From: Paenibacillus sinensis
Lineage (GTDB): Bacteria > Bacillota > Bacilli > Paenibacillales > Paenibacillaceae
NCBI RefSeq assembly: GCF_019904155.1
Contig: NZ_JAHCMB010000128.1
Span: 437-51,910 of the forward strand
Direction: 5' to 3'
Length of the DNA stretch: 51,474 nucleotides
The notes beneath the pieces were generated by a model that did no database searches, was not told where the DNA came from, and saw only the letters and a list, made by a program, of their open reading frames with translations. The position numbers and the translations under genes were made by a program. Each line of letters begins with the position of its first letter. Within the stretch, counting starts at the first letter, position 1. Of the stretch, positions 33,498 to 43,210 are shown in pieces.

Positions 33498-35498
33498 CTA
33501 TACGTTTCTAACCACCTCATAGGCATCCCAAACCGCATACATAATATTCTGTACCTGCTTGGCATCCCCTAGAAGATACGTTTCCGAAAGTTCATTCTGG
33601 AGTTCATCATACAATGATTTCTGAGGAGTATACCCGATTGCCAGGATCACGGAGTCTGCTTCCACAACGGATTCTTCGCCGCTCTTATTTTTCAGAACAA
33701 ATCCATGCTCGTCCTTGCCCGAGATTATCGTGTCAGTCAGCAGCCGGATATTTTTGAATTTCACCAGGTCACGGAGCATATCCTCATTGGCATGACAGAG
33801 AGGTCCGCCAACGGATAAAATATCATCTTGCATTTCTACAAGCGTCACTTGCTTTCCTTGGTCAACAAGCCAGAGCGCGGTTTCGCATCCGACAAGGCCG
33901 CCGCCTACGATAATCGTGGAATCGCCGGGATCTTGCTGGCCCAGCAGCACATCCTCCGCAGTAAAGACTTTTTTGGACTCCCCAATGTTAAATACGCGAG
34001 GGGTCGAGCCAGTCGCAAAGATTACAACATCGGATTGGCTGTCCAGGACAGACTGCTTCGTAATCTCACTGTTGAGATGAATATCGACATTCAAATCGTT
34101 AAGCTCTGTCTCATACCAGGCAGCGAGCAAATGATCATCTTCTTTAAAATCGGGCGTTCCTCCCGGAATCAGATTGCCGCCAAGCCGGTTGTTCTTCTCG
34201 TACAGGGCAACCTCATGGCCGCGGAGCGCGGCAACCCGGGCAGCTTCACACCCGGCCGGACCGCCGCCGATGATGAACACCTTTTTCTTGGCATTTGCCT
34301 TATCGACTCCGTACTCTTTCTCTCTTCCGCAGGCGGGATTAACCGCACAGGAGATGGCGGCGAAGGTTTGCAGCCGTCCCATGCAGCCTTCCTGACAGGA
34401 GAGGCATGGGCGTATGCGGTCCATTTGCTCCGTCTTGATTTTATTCGGTATTTCGGAGTCCGCCAGTAGCGGTCGGCCAAGGGCGATCATGTCGGTTTGT
34501 CCTTTGCGGATCGCTTCGCTGGCCGTGTCCGGATTTTCCATTCTGCCCGCTGTGATCACCGGAACCTTGAGGATATTTTTGAGAATTTCATTATATGGCA
34601 AATACAATCCTTTCTCTTGGTACATTGGAGGATGCGCCCAGTACCAGGAGTCGTAAGAACCGACATCCCCGTTAAAGGCATCGTAGCCGGCGGCTTCCAG
34701 GATTTTGGCGGCCTCGATGCCTTCTTCAATGTCCCGGCCCTGTTCGCTAAATTCTTCCCCAGGCAAGCCGCCTTGGCGCCAATCCTTGATAAAGCTCTTA
34801 ATGCTGTACCGGAGAGAAACCGGATAGTCCTGGCCGCATTCCGCTTTGATAGCCTGAACAATCTCGGTAGCAAACCGCAAACGGTTCTCAAGGCTGCCTC
34901 CATATTCGTCCGTCCGTTGGTTAAAGAAGGAGATGGCGAACTGGTCCAATAAATAACCTTCATGAACAGCATGGATTTCAATGCCGTCGAAGCCCGCTTT
35001 TTTTGCAATGGCTGCCGATTCAGCGAACTTTCGGATATACGTATGGATTTCTTCAACCGTCAGCTCGCGGCAGGTTACATCGTTCAACCAGCGATGAGGG
35101 ATTGGGGAAGGCGCGACGGCTGTTCTGCCTACGATAGAAGGGATGCTTACGCGTCCGAAGCCTGCGGACAGCTGCAGGAAGATTTTGGACCCATAGGCGT
35201 GAACCCGCTCGGTCATCATTTTTCCCGTAGTGATAAAATGGAGAGGATTCAAGGTAGGACAGGGCATGGAAGGCAAGGCGCATTTCTCGATCTCATTCTC
35301 TACCATGGTAACGCCGGTAATTAGCAGCCCGGTTCCGCCTTTGGCCCGTTCCACATAATATTCGACCCCGCGCTCATTAAAAGAACCATCCGCATCGCAC
35401 AAACCTCCAGGGCCCATCGGGGCCATAACAAATCGGTTCTTAAGCTCCAGCTTGCCGATTTTCATTGGCGTAAACAAGATTTTGTGTTCTTCCTTCAT
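33498..35498 (-). CDS. NADH:flavin oxidoreductase / 2,4-dienoyl-CoA reductase-like enzyme
   Basis: About 666 residues. The N-terminal 360 residues form an old yellow enzyme barrel ([20 protein letters not shown] in parts, [30 protein letters not shown]). Then comes a [4Fe-4S] site in [12 protein letters not shown] and [12 protein letters not shown], and last an FAD/NAD(P)H region with [19 protein letters not shown] and [16 protein letters not shown]. This layout is that of FadH, BaiCD and cinnamate-reductase-like enzymes, which reduce C=C bonds of enoates anaerobically. ATG 35498 follows GGGAGG by eight bases. Its promoter carries an Fnr-like box at -41.5, and a divergent TetR gene lies 184 bp away. 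Substrate unknown. Confidence 0.87.
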   Translation of the reverse strand: MKEEHKILFTPMKIGKLELKNRFVMAPMGPGGLCDADGSFNERGVEYYVERAKGGTGLLITGVTMVENEIEKCALPSMPCPTLNPLHFITTGKMMTERVHAYGSKIFLQLSAGFGRVSIPSIVGRTAVAPSPIPHRWLNDVTCRELTVEEIHTYIRKFAESAAIAKKAGFDGIEIHAVHEGYLLDQFAISFFNQRTDEYGGSLENRLRFATEIVQAIKAECGQDYPVSLRYSIKSFIKDWRQGGLPGEEFSEQGRDIEEGIEAAKILEAAGYDAFNGDVGSYDSWYWAHPPMYQEKGLYLPYNEILKNILKVPVITAGRMENPDTASEAIRKGQTDMIALGRPLLADSEIPNKIKTEQMDRIRPCLSCQEGCMGRLQTFAAISCAVNPACGREKEYGVDKANAKKKVFIIGGGPAGCEAARVAALRGHEVALYEKNNRLGGNLIPGGTPDFKEDDHLLAAWYETELNDLNVDIHLNSEITKQSVLDSQSDVVIFATGSTPRVFNIGESKKVFTAEDVLLGQQDPGDSTIIVGGGLVGCETALWLVDQGKQVTLVEMQDDILSVGGPLCHANEDMLRDLVKFKNIRLLTDTIISGKDEHGFVLKNKSGEESVVEADSVILAIGYTPQKSLYDELQNELSETYLLGDAKQVQNIMYAVWDAYEVVRNV

Positions 35499-35553
35499 AG
35501 CATAAACCTCCCAAGGGAATAGTTTCGATGAATACATTCAGTGAATGAGTTCA

Positions 35554-35596
35554 TTGTATACTATCCAAAAAGATAAACTTGTGATATATTTCACAT
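35554..35596 (-). promoter_or_regulatory. Promoter with Fnr-like box for the flavin reductase gene
   Basis: The box TGTGATATATTTCACA (35581-35596) fits TGTGA-N6-TCACA, the consensus for Bacillus Fnr and for Crp. On the minus strand a TACAAT -10 box is at 35559-35554; there are 29 bp between its first base and the box centre, so the centre is at -41.5. The -35 hexamer is poor, as expected for an activator-dependent promoter. Confidence 0.6.
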
Positions 35597-35682
35597 TAGG
35601 GATGTGAGAGCGGCAGCGTATATCCTTGAGTGAAAAATATGATACAATTCGCATCAAATATATAGAAGAGTGGAGAACAACA

Positions 35683-36273
35683 ATGTCCCCCAAAAAGTTA
35701 AATTCGCGGCAGCTTCAAAGCATGCAGACGAAGAAAGAAATCTATAACAGCGCCTTGCGTCTGATGAAAACGAAGGATTTAGAGGCAATTAAAATCGGAG
35801 AAATTTGCAAGGAGGCTGGGGTTTCAGTCGGGTCTTTTTACAATTACTTCAAGACGAAGAGCGATATATTGGTTGAAATGTACGAGCAGGCAGACAGCTA
35901 TTTTGATGAGAAATATAAAGGGGTGTCCGATTCCCGGGATGCGAAGGAAGAGCTTGTCCGCTATTTCGAGGTTTATGCCGATTATAATGAAAATATGGGG
36001 CTGGAAACGATCAAGCAGCTTTATACAACGAATAATAAGCTGTTTATTGCCAAGGGTCGTTATATGCAAACTACTCTTCAGGGCATCATCGAGAAGAGAC
36101 AGGCTTCCGGGGAGCTGGATAATCAGATATCTTCCGAGGAAATCACCGAGTTTCTGTTTATAGCTGCCCGTGGAGTGATCTACAATTGGTGTCTCCATGA
36201 TGGCGACTTTAATCTGATCGTCAAGATGAAGCAATATATGGAACGGCTGGTTAGCACTTTTCAGAAACAATAA
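35683..36273 (+). CDS. TetR/AcrR-family transcriptional regulator
   Basis: About 196 residues. The N-terminal helix-turn-helix has IYNSALRLMKTKDLEAIKIGEI (in parts) and KEAGVSVGSFYNYFKTKSDIL, the standard TetR pattern. The C-terminal ligand domain is not informative. ATG 35683 follows GTGGAGAA; an upstream GTG at 35626 lacks a ribosome binding site. It is divergent from the flavin reductase gene, and the intergenic space contains ATACA and TGTAT arms plus TTCAGTGAA, which could be its operator. It probably represses the reductase until a substrate-like effector binds. Confidence 0.85.
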   Translation: MSPKKLNSRQLQSMQTKKEIYNSALRLMKTKDLEAIKIGEICKEAGVSVGSFYNYFKTKSDILVEMYEQADSYFDEKYKGVSDSRDAKEELVRYFEVYADYNENMGLETIKQLYTTNNKLFIAKGRYMQTTLQGIIEKRQASGELDNQISSEEITEFLFIAARGVIYNWCLHDGDFNLIVKMKQYMERLVSTFQKQ

Positions 36274-36334
36274 CCGAATTTACCGGAGGCATGGAGAATC
36301 TCATCTCCATCGTCCCGCTCGGGCTCATAACAGA

Positions 36335-36362
36335 GCAGGTGGCTAAGGCTGCCTGCCTTTTT
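36335..36362 (+). terminator. Terminator after the TetR gene
   Basis: GCAGGTGGC pairs with GCTGCCTGC (two wobble pairs, loop TAAG), followed by CTTTTT. Confidence 0.65.
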
Positions 36363-36630
36363 GGTTTGTATCTGAGTATTTGTACAGTTTTTATATAAAA
36401 GTGAATAAGCTGAATATTTGTTTTTTACACGTATAGCAGAATATTGCACTTAAAGATTGGAGCATCCTTTCGTATAATCCAATAGCAAACCGGTTTAGTA
36501 AAACAAGTTTAGCAAGCGGTTACATATGGGAGGTGATAGGAAGGGCAAGACTCTGGCACTCCGTTGATCCCGGTTTCTGAGCACACATGATTTGCATGCA
36601 CTCCAATACATGAGGCAAAGGAGAATTGCA
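36363..36630. other. Leader and control region of the GH43 gene
   Basis: No gene. A good -10 box TATAAT is at 36473-36478, with only a weak TTAAAG-type -35. Then come a 10-bp palindrome AAACCGGTTT near 36488 and a cre-like site at 36511-36524. The remaining 100 bp lead to the AAAGGAG ribosome binding site of the gene at 36631. Confidence 0.45.
36511..36524 (+). promoter_or_regulatory. Candidate CcpA cre site
   Basis: AGCAAGCGGTTACA agrees with TGWAANCGNTNWCA at all but two positions. It lies about 35 bp downstream of the TATAAT box, where CcpA would block transcription in the presence of preferred sugars. Confidence 0.5.
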
Positions 36631-39600
36631 ATGAGATTGTGGAATACGATGAAAAAACCCTTGAAAAGGCCAATGCTTACGGTGATGATTGCGAGCGTAT
36701 TCATAGGCGGCTACGCTCCGACTCCTTACGTTCATGCTGCAGCCGGGGAAGAATATGACTCCGTGAATTTAGTGGCGCATTACCCTTTAAACAATACGTA
36801 CAAAGAACAAAATAAACTGAATCCCTCCCAGATGCTGTCCAGCAGCTCCCCATCCTGGAATGCGGACTACGTCTCATTGGTCAACCCGGGAAATGCAAAC
36901 GACGGACATATTGCAGGCCCCAACCCGGCAAATGCCGTAACGGGAAAGCGGATTTCATTCTCGCTGGATATCAAATTGAACATGAAGCAGACGCGCTCTA
37001 CAAGCGGGGTGAATACGCTCTTGTCATACGGAGCGGATAACAACAATAACCTCACGCTTAGACCTTACTACAGTGCAGGAAAGGCTGCGGTTGTCCTGAA
37101 ACGGAATGGGACGGATGTTGCTGCGGCAGCTTTTCCGTCACCTGCGGCTGATATGTGGCATAACTATACGATTTCGCTGGACGGCACAGCCGGTACCGGC
37201 AAGCTTATTGTATGGGTGGACGGAGTCAAGGCCGCGGAGGTTGGTTCGGCGGGAATTGGTGCGGATGAAATCGGCAATGGACAAATCCGGCTCAACCGGA
37301 CGATCGCGACTTACTCCAATCTGGATTCGCACTACCGCGATGTTCGTGTGTTCAAGGATGCGCTGGATCAAAGCGCTGCGGATTACTTCGCGGGCGAGAT
37401 TCGCGAATTTACCTGGAACAACCTGCTTGCCTTGAAGCCGCTGACCGATGGCATGGAGGTTAGAGGCGATCTTTCTCTGCTCTCTGATCCCCATATTACC
37501 TGGACCTCAAGCGACACCAATGTAATCAATCCGGACACAGGCTCAGTAAACCGTCCGGCTAGAGGCACAGGCGTTAAGGAAGTAACCCTGACTATGAACT
37601 GGTTCAATTACAGTCAGGCTTACAAAGTGAAGGTGGCGCCGCTGGATGCAAGCGATGATCTCATTGCCAGCTTCAATTTTGACGATCCCACTAGCGGTCT
37701 AGCAGGAGGCGGAGCAAAAGCCGCCGTTCAAGGCACTGCCAGCTACACCAGCTCGTTTGAAGGCAATGGCCAAGCGGCGAATATCGGCAGCGGATTCTGG
37801 CTTAATGTAACCAAAGCGGACGGAACGCCGCTTCTCGCCGGGCTTAAGGAGCTCACCATTTCGTATGACAGCAAGCCGAGCGGAGGCAGCGGCTGGGTCT
37901 TTTTTGCAGCGCCTAACACCAATACCCAGACCTACTTAAACGAACGCTATCTGGGGGTCCTTGACACGCCGGCTTCCGTGACGGTGGAGCGGTATAACAA
38001 CAGCGGCGCACGTCCCCAGACTGCGCAATCCGGCAGCGGCACGGAGTGGAAGCATGTGGACGTAGTCATTACAGCCACTGAGAGCCGGCTATACATTGAT
38101 GGCGAGTTGAAATCAACAGCAGCAAGCAGCCTGGCGTTAACCGACATCCTTACGACATCGGGCGGGATTCTCCAGATCGGGAAAGGCAACTGGGGATCGG
38201 GGGAGTACTACGCCGGCTTGATCGATAACTTGCAGATTTTCAATAAAGCGCTTACCCCAGATGACCTGACCGAATTCAGAATCAGGAATGTATCACCGGT
38301 CATTTCGCCGGATGCCGGTCAAATCTACGGACCGGTTACCATAACCCATCCGGCGGGGAACAAGTATATCTATTATACGACCGATGGAACAGCGCCTACC
38401 TTGAACAGCACGCCATATACAGGACCTTTTGAAATTTCAGGAGATGTGACGGTCAAGGCGGCCGCGATTGCTCCGAGCGGTATCAGCAGCGCCGTCGCAA
38501 GTGTTGATTATTACGGCAGCGAGTGGTCGGCTACCGCTAACGAATTCCGTCTGGACGGCGAGGACACCGTCAATAATGTGAAAATCTCCTGGCCGGTGAT
38601 TTCGGGGACGGATTACTACGAAGTTTATCGCGGCGATGCGCTCATCAACCGGACGAACGGAGACACTGTGGATGAGTATGGCCTTGAGACGGATAAGGAC
38701 TACTCCTATACCGTTAAGGCGATCAGAGGCGGAGAGCAAATCGCGCTTGCCAGCACCAACACGGTGCATACCTTCTCCTACGATCCTTCGGCCATTACGC
38801 AGAAAAAAGATAATTATACCGGGGCGGATAATCTGTCGACTGCAAATACCTACGGAATCAAGGTCGGAAGCACCTGGTATCACTATACGTATACAGCCGC
38901 TAAGAATGCCGCAACGGGCATTATTACCACGAGCATTTACGAGTTGACCGGTGGGGATGGACACAGCTATGGCAATGACCGGTTGCTCGGCTCTTTTGAG
39001 GATATGCGGGTTGAAAGCGCCGGGTACTCTCTGAACCCCAAGACCGGAAAAGTCGTCTTTACCGCACATGAGGAAGCCAGCAGCGGATATACACGGGCGG
39101 CTATATTCCTGGGCTCGGTTACTCCCGGCGGGAATGATTTTGCGGCGACCTTTAGAGGCCGGCCTTTTGACAAGGATTCGCGTGATATGTCCCTGTTTGT
39201 GGATGATGACAATAGGGCCTATATTTTGTTCGCGACCCGCAATAATAATGATACAGGGATTCTCGAATTGGACGGGAACTGGGAACAGCCCAAGGCAATG
39301 GTGAATACCGTGTTCGTGGGCAAGCATAAGGAATCGCCAACGATGATTAAATACGAAGGACGGTATTATTTCTTCGCTTCAACCACCAATGGCTGGTATC
39401 CAAGTCAGGCGGAGTATGCCTCGGCAGAGTCCCTTGCCGGTCAATGGACACCGCTGCGGGCGATCGGCAATGGATCTATGTATGCGACTCAAGCCAACGG
39501 AGCAGTCAAATGGACAGGAGCCAACGGCCGGGTTGCATTCGCCGAGAACGGCTACCATTGGGGTGAGCAGTATGCCGAGAATTTCAAGGACCCGATGGGC

Positions 39601-42600
39601 ACATACGCCAGACTGTTCCCGATGGTATTCCATAACGGGATTGCGACAGCCGACTGGTTCCATCAGCTGGATGAGGACCCGGTCCACGGCGTAATTCCGG
39701 TACAGTCGGGCCGATATCTCTCACTGGGCAAGAAGGCTGTCGATTCAACCGGCCTGGATGCAGCAGCGGTGACGGACGGTGAGGATTTGGCTTCTTCTCC
39801 ACGGGTGCAGCATAGTTCAATGGGCTATAACATCGTTATTGACCTGGAGCAGTATGCGCGGCTGTCCGAAATCAACCTGACTACCAGGGAGGTTAACGGG
39901 TCGGATACAGTGTACCGCTACACCTTGGAAGGCAGTCGGGACAATACGAATTGGACGGTGCTTGTTGACGGTTCAGCCAATAATGTCGTCGGATTTGTTA
40001 CGAATCCCATATCGAATGAGGGACATTATCGTTACGTTCGATTAACCGTTAACAGCGTGATCAACGTGATCAATGGTCAAAGCGCGACATGGGCTGACGG
40101 AATCATTGAGCTGGCGGTATTTGGAACACCGTACATCGAGAAATCCGCCCTCGAGGCCAAATACAATGATCATAAAGACACGGTCCGAGGAAATTACACG
40201 AACGGGACCTGGTCAACCATAACAGCGGCGCTCCATAAAGCGGAGACGGTACTGGGCGATAATTCCGCAACACAGTGGGATGCTGACCGGGCGGCTCTGC
40301 AAATTGACGAAGCTTTCAATTGGGCCCAGACCGTCCACCCGGGCAATGTGACGGATTACTCCTCGGCCGGTGTGCCTGTCGGAGAAACCTGGTACGATAC
40401 GGAAGGAAATCCCATTCAAGCCCACGGCGGCGGATTCCTGCAGCAGACAGCCGAAGACGGCAGGCCAATCTACTACTGGGTCGGGGAGAACAAAATTCAC
40501 AACAGGGCTGCTTTCTATGCAGTCTCACTCTACTCCTCACGCGACCTGGTCAACTGGACGAATGAGGGGAATATTCTTGACCAATTCGCCGACACGGTTC
40601 AAGGTGCGGAATACGGGCTCCTGGATGCGAAATGGGAGCGGCCGAAGCTTGTGTACAATGACAAGACCAAGAAGTACGTCCTATATGGTCATTGGGAAAC
40701 CGCAAGCAGCTATGCCAGCAGTCAAATCGCCGTAGCGGTAGCAGATCGTCCGGAAGGTCCGTATACCTTCCTTGGTCACTGGCGTCCGGGCGGTACATTG
40801 CGCAATTGGCGCAGCGACAATGGCATTTACCTGGATTCCGAATATTACAAGACCAGCGGGACCAAGGTTGCTGTTCCGGCTGATGTGCAGAACGATCCTG
40901 CCCAAATGGGTTATGTCTCACGTGACCTGACGGTCTTTACCGATGATGACGGAGCGGCATATCTGGTATCGGCGGAAGGTCACTCCATGAGGGTTCATCG
41001 GTTGAATGCCGATTATACGGATATGGACTTGACTACCTATGCATTCAGCGATGCTGCTGCGAAATCGGCGGATTTCGAGTCGTACAGCTTCTATGAGGAT
41101 GTCGGACGGGAAGCGCCGGCGATTGTGCGCGCGGAGGACGGCTATTATATGGTATCCTCCGGACAATCGGGTTGGCTGCCGAACCAGGGAACCATCAGCT
41201 TTAACGCTGATCTCAAGAATCCCGAGGGTTGGACTCCTGTAAAAGAGAACGGCCTGCTCATCGAAAAGTATGCCTTCGGAAACAACAGCACCTACTACAG
41301 CCAACCGACCAACATCATGAAGCTGACCAATGAGGACGGAACCAAAACTTATATTTATATGGGTGACCGCTGGCGGTCGAGTCAGCTCTCCGATTCCCGG
41401 TATGTCTGGCTGCCGATTACGTTCAGCCAGGCGGAGCATACCGCCTCCATGTCTTATACAACGGGCTGGAAGCTGAATGCGGCGACCGGAAATGTGCAGC
41501 TTCCGAAGGTAGTCCTGGTGTCACAGGGCAAGAATGCGACAATCACCAATAATGCTTCGGTCACGGGGATTGAGAAAGCGAACGACGGCTATGCCTTCAA
41601 TCTTCGGACATCCGGCGACTCGACCTCCTTCTTCGGCGGCCTGTCCGCTCCGTATGAATATACGGTTGATTTGGGGGATGTCTATGATCTGTCCCGAATT
41701 GATGTAGCCTACAGGCTGTACAATGGTTCGGAAATGTACCATCGATATCAAATTTATGGTTCAACGGATAACCAAAACTGGACGGAACTGGTCAACAATA
41801 ATACGAATATTTGGGCCGGCTTCAACTCGGATAAGCTGAGTGGAAGCTACCGGTATGTGAAGCTCAAGGTGAATGAGGTAAGACGTGTCAGCAACGATGC
41901 GCTCAGCAACAGCTGGGGAAGCGGGCTGGTTGAGGTCCAGATCTACTCGGCTGCAGCCGATCAGACACCGCCAGCCACAACCGATGATGCTCCTGCCGAT
42001 TGGGTCAACAGGGATGTCAATGTCACGCTGCATGCGGAAGATACCGAATCCTCTGTGGAGGCAACGTATTTCACAGTGAATGGCGGGCCTGAACAAACCG
42101 GAGAATCGATTTCCCTGTCGGATGAGGGCACGCATGACATTACCTATTGGAGTGTGGACGCAGCGGGTAATTCGGAAGAGCCGCATTCCGTGCAGGTAAA
42201 GATTGACAAGACGGCGCCTGTAACGACAGCCGAAGTGAATCCTGCAAGTCCGGATGGACTGAATGGATGGTATGCGCACCCGATAACGGTTACTTTGAAT
42301 GCGAAGGATAATCTGTCCGGGGTTGTCGATACCGTATATAGTCTGGATAATGGCATCACCTGGCAAGCTTATACCGCGCCTATTTCACTTGGCGAAGACG
42401 GACAATATGAGTTGAAGTACTATTCAGTCGATAACGCAAAAAATACGGAAGAAGCGGCATCTGCGGTTTCACTTTACCTGGATCAGACTCTGCCCGCGAT
42501 CGATATCCACAGTCCAACGGGCGAAATTTATCTTGACGCTCAAACCGTCGCAGTGGATTACACGGTATATGATTTGCTGTCCGGGATTAATGATTTGTCT

Positions 42601-42957
42601 GTTGCCGCTACGCTGGATGGTCAACCGATAGATAAGGGTACAGCTATCGAACTGTATAAGCTGTCTCTTGGAGAGCATGTTCTAATAGTAAGTGTGGTGG
42701 ATCAAGCGGGTAATTCCGCTTCGGCAACCGTATCGTTCGAGACGACCACAAGCATTTCATCGCTGGAACAGCTTGTCAATCGTTTTGCAGCTGACGGGGC
42801 CATTGATAATCAGGGGATAGCCAACAGCCTCCTGAGCAAATTGCAGAAGAATAACCTGAACAGCTTTAGAAATGAAGTGAGAGCACAAAGCGGCAAGCAT
42901 ATTTCGGCTGAGGCAGCATCCGTCTTGCTAAGGGACGCCGAATATCTGTCGGAGTAG
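36631..42957 (+). CDS. Giant secreted multidomain protein with two GH43-type modules
   Basis: About 2108 residues. A signal peptide ends near Ala36-Ala38. Approximate order: LamG-like domain 45-260, Ig-like 265-340, second LamG-like 340-550, chitobiase C-terminal-like 557-630 (YYTTDGTAPTLNSTPYTG), a short FN3-like part, first GH43-like propeller 720-1020 (SRDMSLFVDDDNRAYILFA), F5/8-type carbohydrate-binding domain 1023-1167, linker, second GH43 module 1236-1623 (AHGGGFLQ, WERPKLVYNDKTKKYVLYGHW), second F5/8-type domain 1630-1777, two OmpL47-like repeats 1780-1955, an Ig-like part and a helical tail. The second module resembles the exo-beta-1,3-galactanase side of GH43. No LPXTG or S-layer motif is seen, so it is released or held by sugar binding. 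ATG 36631 follows AAAGGAG. Confidence 0.85.
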   Translation: MRLWNTMKKPLKRPMLTVMIASVFIGGYAPTPYVHAAAGEEYDSVNLVAHYPLNNTYKEQNKLNPSQMLSSSSPSWNADYVSLVNPGNANDGHIAGPNPANAVTGKRISFSLDIKLNMKQTRSTSGVNTLLSYGADNNNNLTLRPYYSAGKAAVVLKRNGTDVAAAAFPSPAADMWHNYTISLDGTAGTGKLIVWVDGVKAAEVGSAGIGADEIGNGQIRLNRTIATYSNLDSHYRDVRVFKDALDQSAADYFAGEIREFTWNNLLALKPLTDGMEVRGDLSLLSDPHITWTSSDTNVINPDTGSVNRPARGTGVKEVTLTMNWFNYSQAYKVKVAPLDASDDLIASFNFDDPTSGLAGGGAKAAVQGTASYTSSFEGNGQAANIGSGFWLNVTKADGTPLLAGLKELTISYDSKPSGGSGWVFFAAPNTNTQTYLNERYLGVLDTPASVTVERYNNSGARPQTAQSGSGTEWKHVDVVITATESRLYIDGELKSTAASSLALTDILTTSGGILQIGKGNWGSGEYYAGLIDNLQIFNKALTPDDLTEFRIRNVSPVISPDAGQIYGPVTITHPAGNKYIYYTTDGTAPTLNSTPYTGPFEISGDVTVKAAAIAPSGISSAVASVDYYGSEWSATANEFRLDGEDTVNNVKISWPVISGTDYYEVYRGDALINRTNGDTVDEYGLETDKDYSYTVKAIRGGEQIALASTNTVHTFSYDPSAITQKKDNYTGADNLSTANTYGIKVGSTWYHYTYTAAKNAATGIITTSIYELTGGDGHSYGNDRLLGSFEDMRVESAGYSLNPKTGKVVFTAHEEASSGYTRAAIFLGSVTPGGNDFAATFRGRPFDKDSRDMSLFVDDDNRAYILFATRNNNDTGILELDGNWEQPKAMVNTVFVGKHKESPTMIKYEGRYYFFASTTNGWYPSQAEYASAESLAGQWTPLRAIGNGSMYATQANGAVKWTGANGRVAFAENGYHWGEQYAENFKDPMGTYARLFPMVFHNGIATADWFHQLDEDPVHGVIPVQSGRYLSLGKKAVDSTGLDAAAVTDGEDLASSPRVQHSSMGYNIVIDLEQYARLSEINLTTREVNGSDTVYRYTLEGSRDNTNWTVLVDGSANNVVGFVTNPISNEGHYRYVRLTVNSVINVINGQSATWADGIIELAVFGTPYIEKSALEAKYNDHKDTVRGNYTNGTWSTITAALHKAETVLGDNSATQWDADRAALQIDEAFNWAQTVHPGNVTDYSSAGVPVGETWYDTEGNPIQAHGGGFLQQTAEDGRPIYYWVGENKIHNRAAFYAVSLYSSRDLVNWTNEGNILDQFADTVQGAEYGLLDAKWERPKLVYNDKTKKYVLYGHWETASSYASSQIAVAVADRPEGPYTFLGHWRPGGTLRNWRSDNGIYLDSEYYKTSGTKVAVPADVQNDPAQMGYVSRDLTVFTDDDGAAYLVSAEGHSMRVHRLNADYTDMDLTTYAFSDAAAKSADFESYSFYEDVGREAPAIVRAEDGYYMVSSGQSGWLPNQGTISFNADLKNPEGWTPVKENGLLIEKYAFGNNSTYYSQPTNIMKLTNEDGTKTYIYMGDRWRSSQLSDSRYVWLPITFSQAEHTASMSYTTGWKLNAATGNVQLPKVVLVSQGKNATITNNASVTGIEKANDGYAFNLRTSGDSTSFFGGLSAPYEYTVDLGDVYDLSRIDVAYRLYNGSEMYHRYQIYGSTDNQNWTELVNNNTNIWAGFNSDKLSGSYRYVKLKVNEVRRVSNDALSNSWGSGLVEVQIYSAAADQTPPATTDDAPADWVNRDVNVTLHAEDTESSVEATYFTVNGGPEQTGESISLSDEGTHDITYWSVDAAGNSEEPHSVQVKIDKTAPVTTAEVNPASPDGLNGWYAHPITVTLNAKDNLSGVVDTVYSLDNGITWQAYTAPISLGEDGQYELKYYSVDNAKNTEEAASAVSLYLDQTLPAIDIHSPTGEIYLDAQTVAVDYTVYDLLSGINDLSVAATLDGQPIDKGTAIELYKLSLGEHVLIVSVVDQAGNSASATVSFETTTSISSLEQLVNRFAADGAIDNQGIANSLLSKLQKNNLNSFRNEVRAQSGKHISAEAASVLLRDAEYLSE

Positions 42958-42980
42958 ACGAAGCGGGAGAAATAGTTATG

Positions 42981-43012
42981 GAGACTTTCCGGATGGAAGG
43001 TCTCTATTTTTG
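42981..43012 (+). terminator. Terminator after the GH43 gene
   Basis: GAGACTTTCC pairs with GGAAGGTCTC (one G-U, loop GGAT), followed by TATTTTTG. Confidence 0.65.
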
Positions 43013-43048
43013 TTGGCTGGGCTGAAGCCATTTCATTACATAAATAGA

Positions 43049-43111
43049 TCAGCGGATGAAGCTGTCCATTTACACAAGCCATTGGTTCATTTGTTCATAG
43101 TGTATAGTATC
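43049..43111 (+). repeat. Copy A of a 63-nt repeated leader element
   Basis: It aligns without gaps to 45595-45657 with 47 of 63 identical bases; 14 of the 16 differences are transitions. It lies 100 bp before the start of the epimerase gene. In the frame that runs into that gene it reads SADEAVHLHKPLVHLFIVYSI, close to the peptide of copy B. The end holds CATAGTGTA. Confidence 0.65.
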
Positions 43112-43210
43112 TCTCATGGAAGAGGAGTGACAGACCGATGGCAGGGGCTCCGGGGATGGCTGCGTTATCGGGTGACATATGGATATGTACACGTTGAGGG
43201 GGTGAATTCC

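Noticed and set aside
37138..42366. Long minus-strand ORFs opposite the GH43 gene, up to 296 codons
   Set aside because: They are antisense shadows of a high-GC-third-position coding frame; no ribosome binding sites or family features.
43010..43210. 67-residue N-terminal extension of the epimerase
   Set aside because: The added residues are unlike the family, begin within the preceding terminator region, and a good ribosome binding site lies before ATG 43211. The shared peptide inside is reported as a finding instead.
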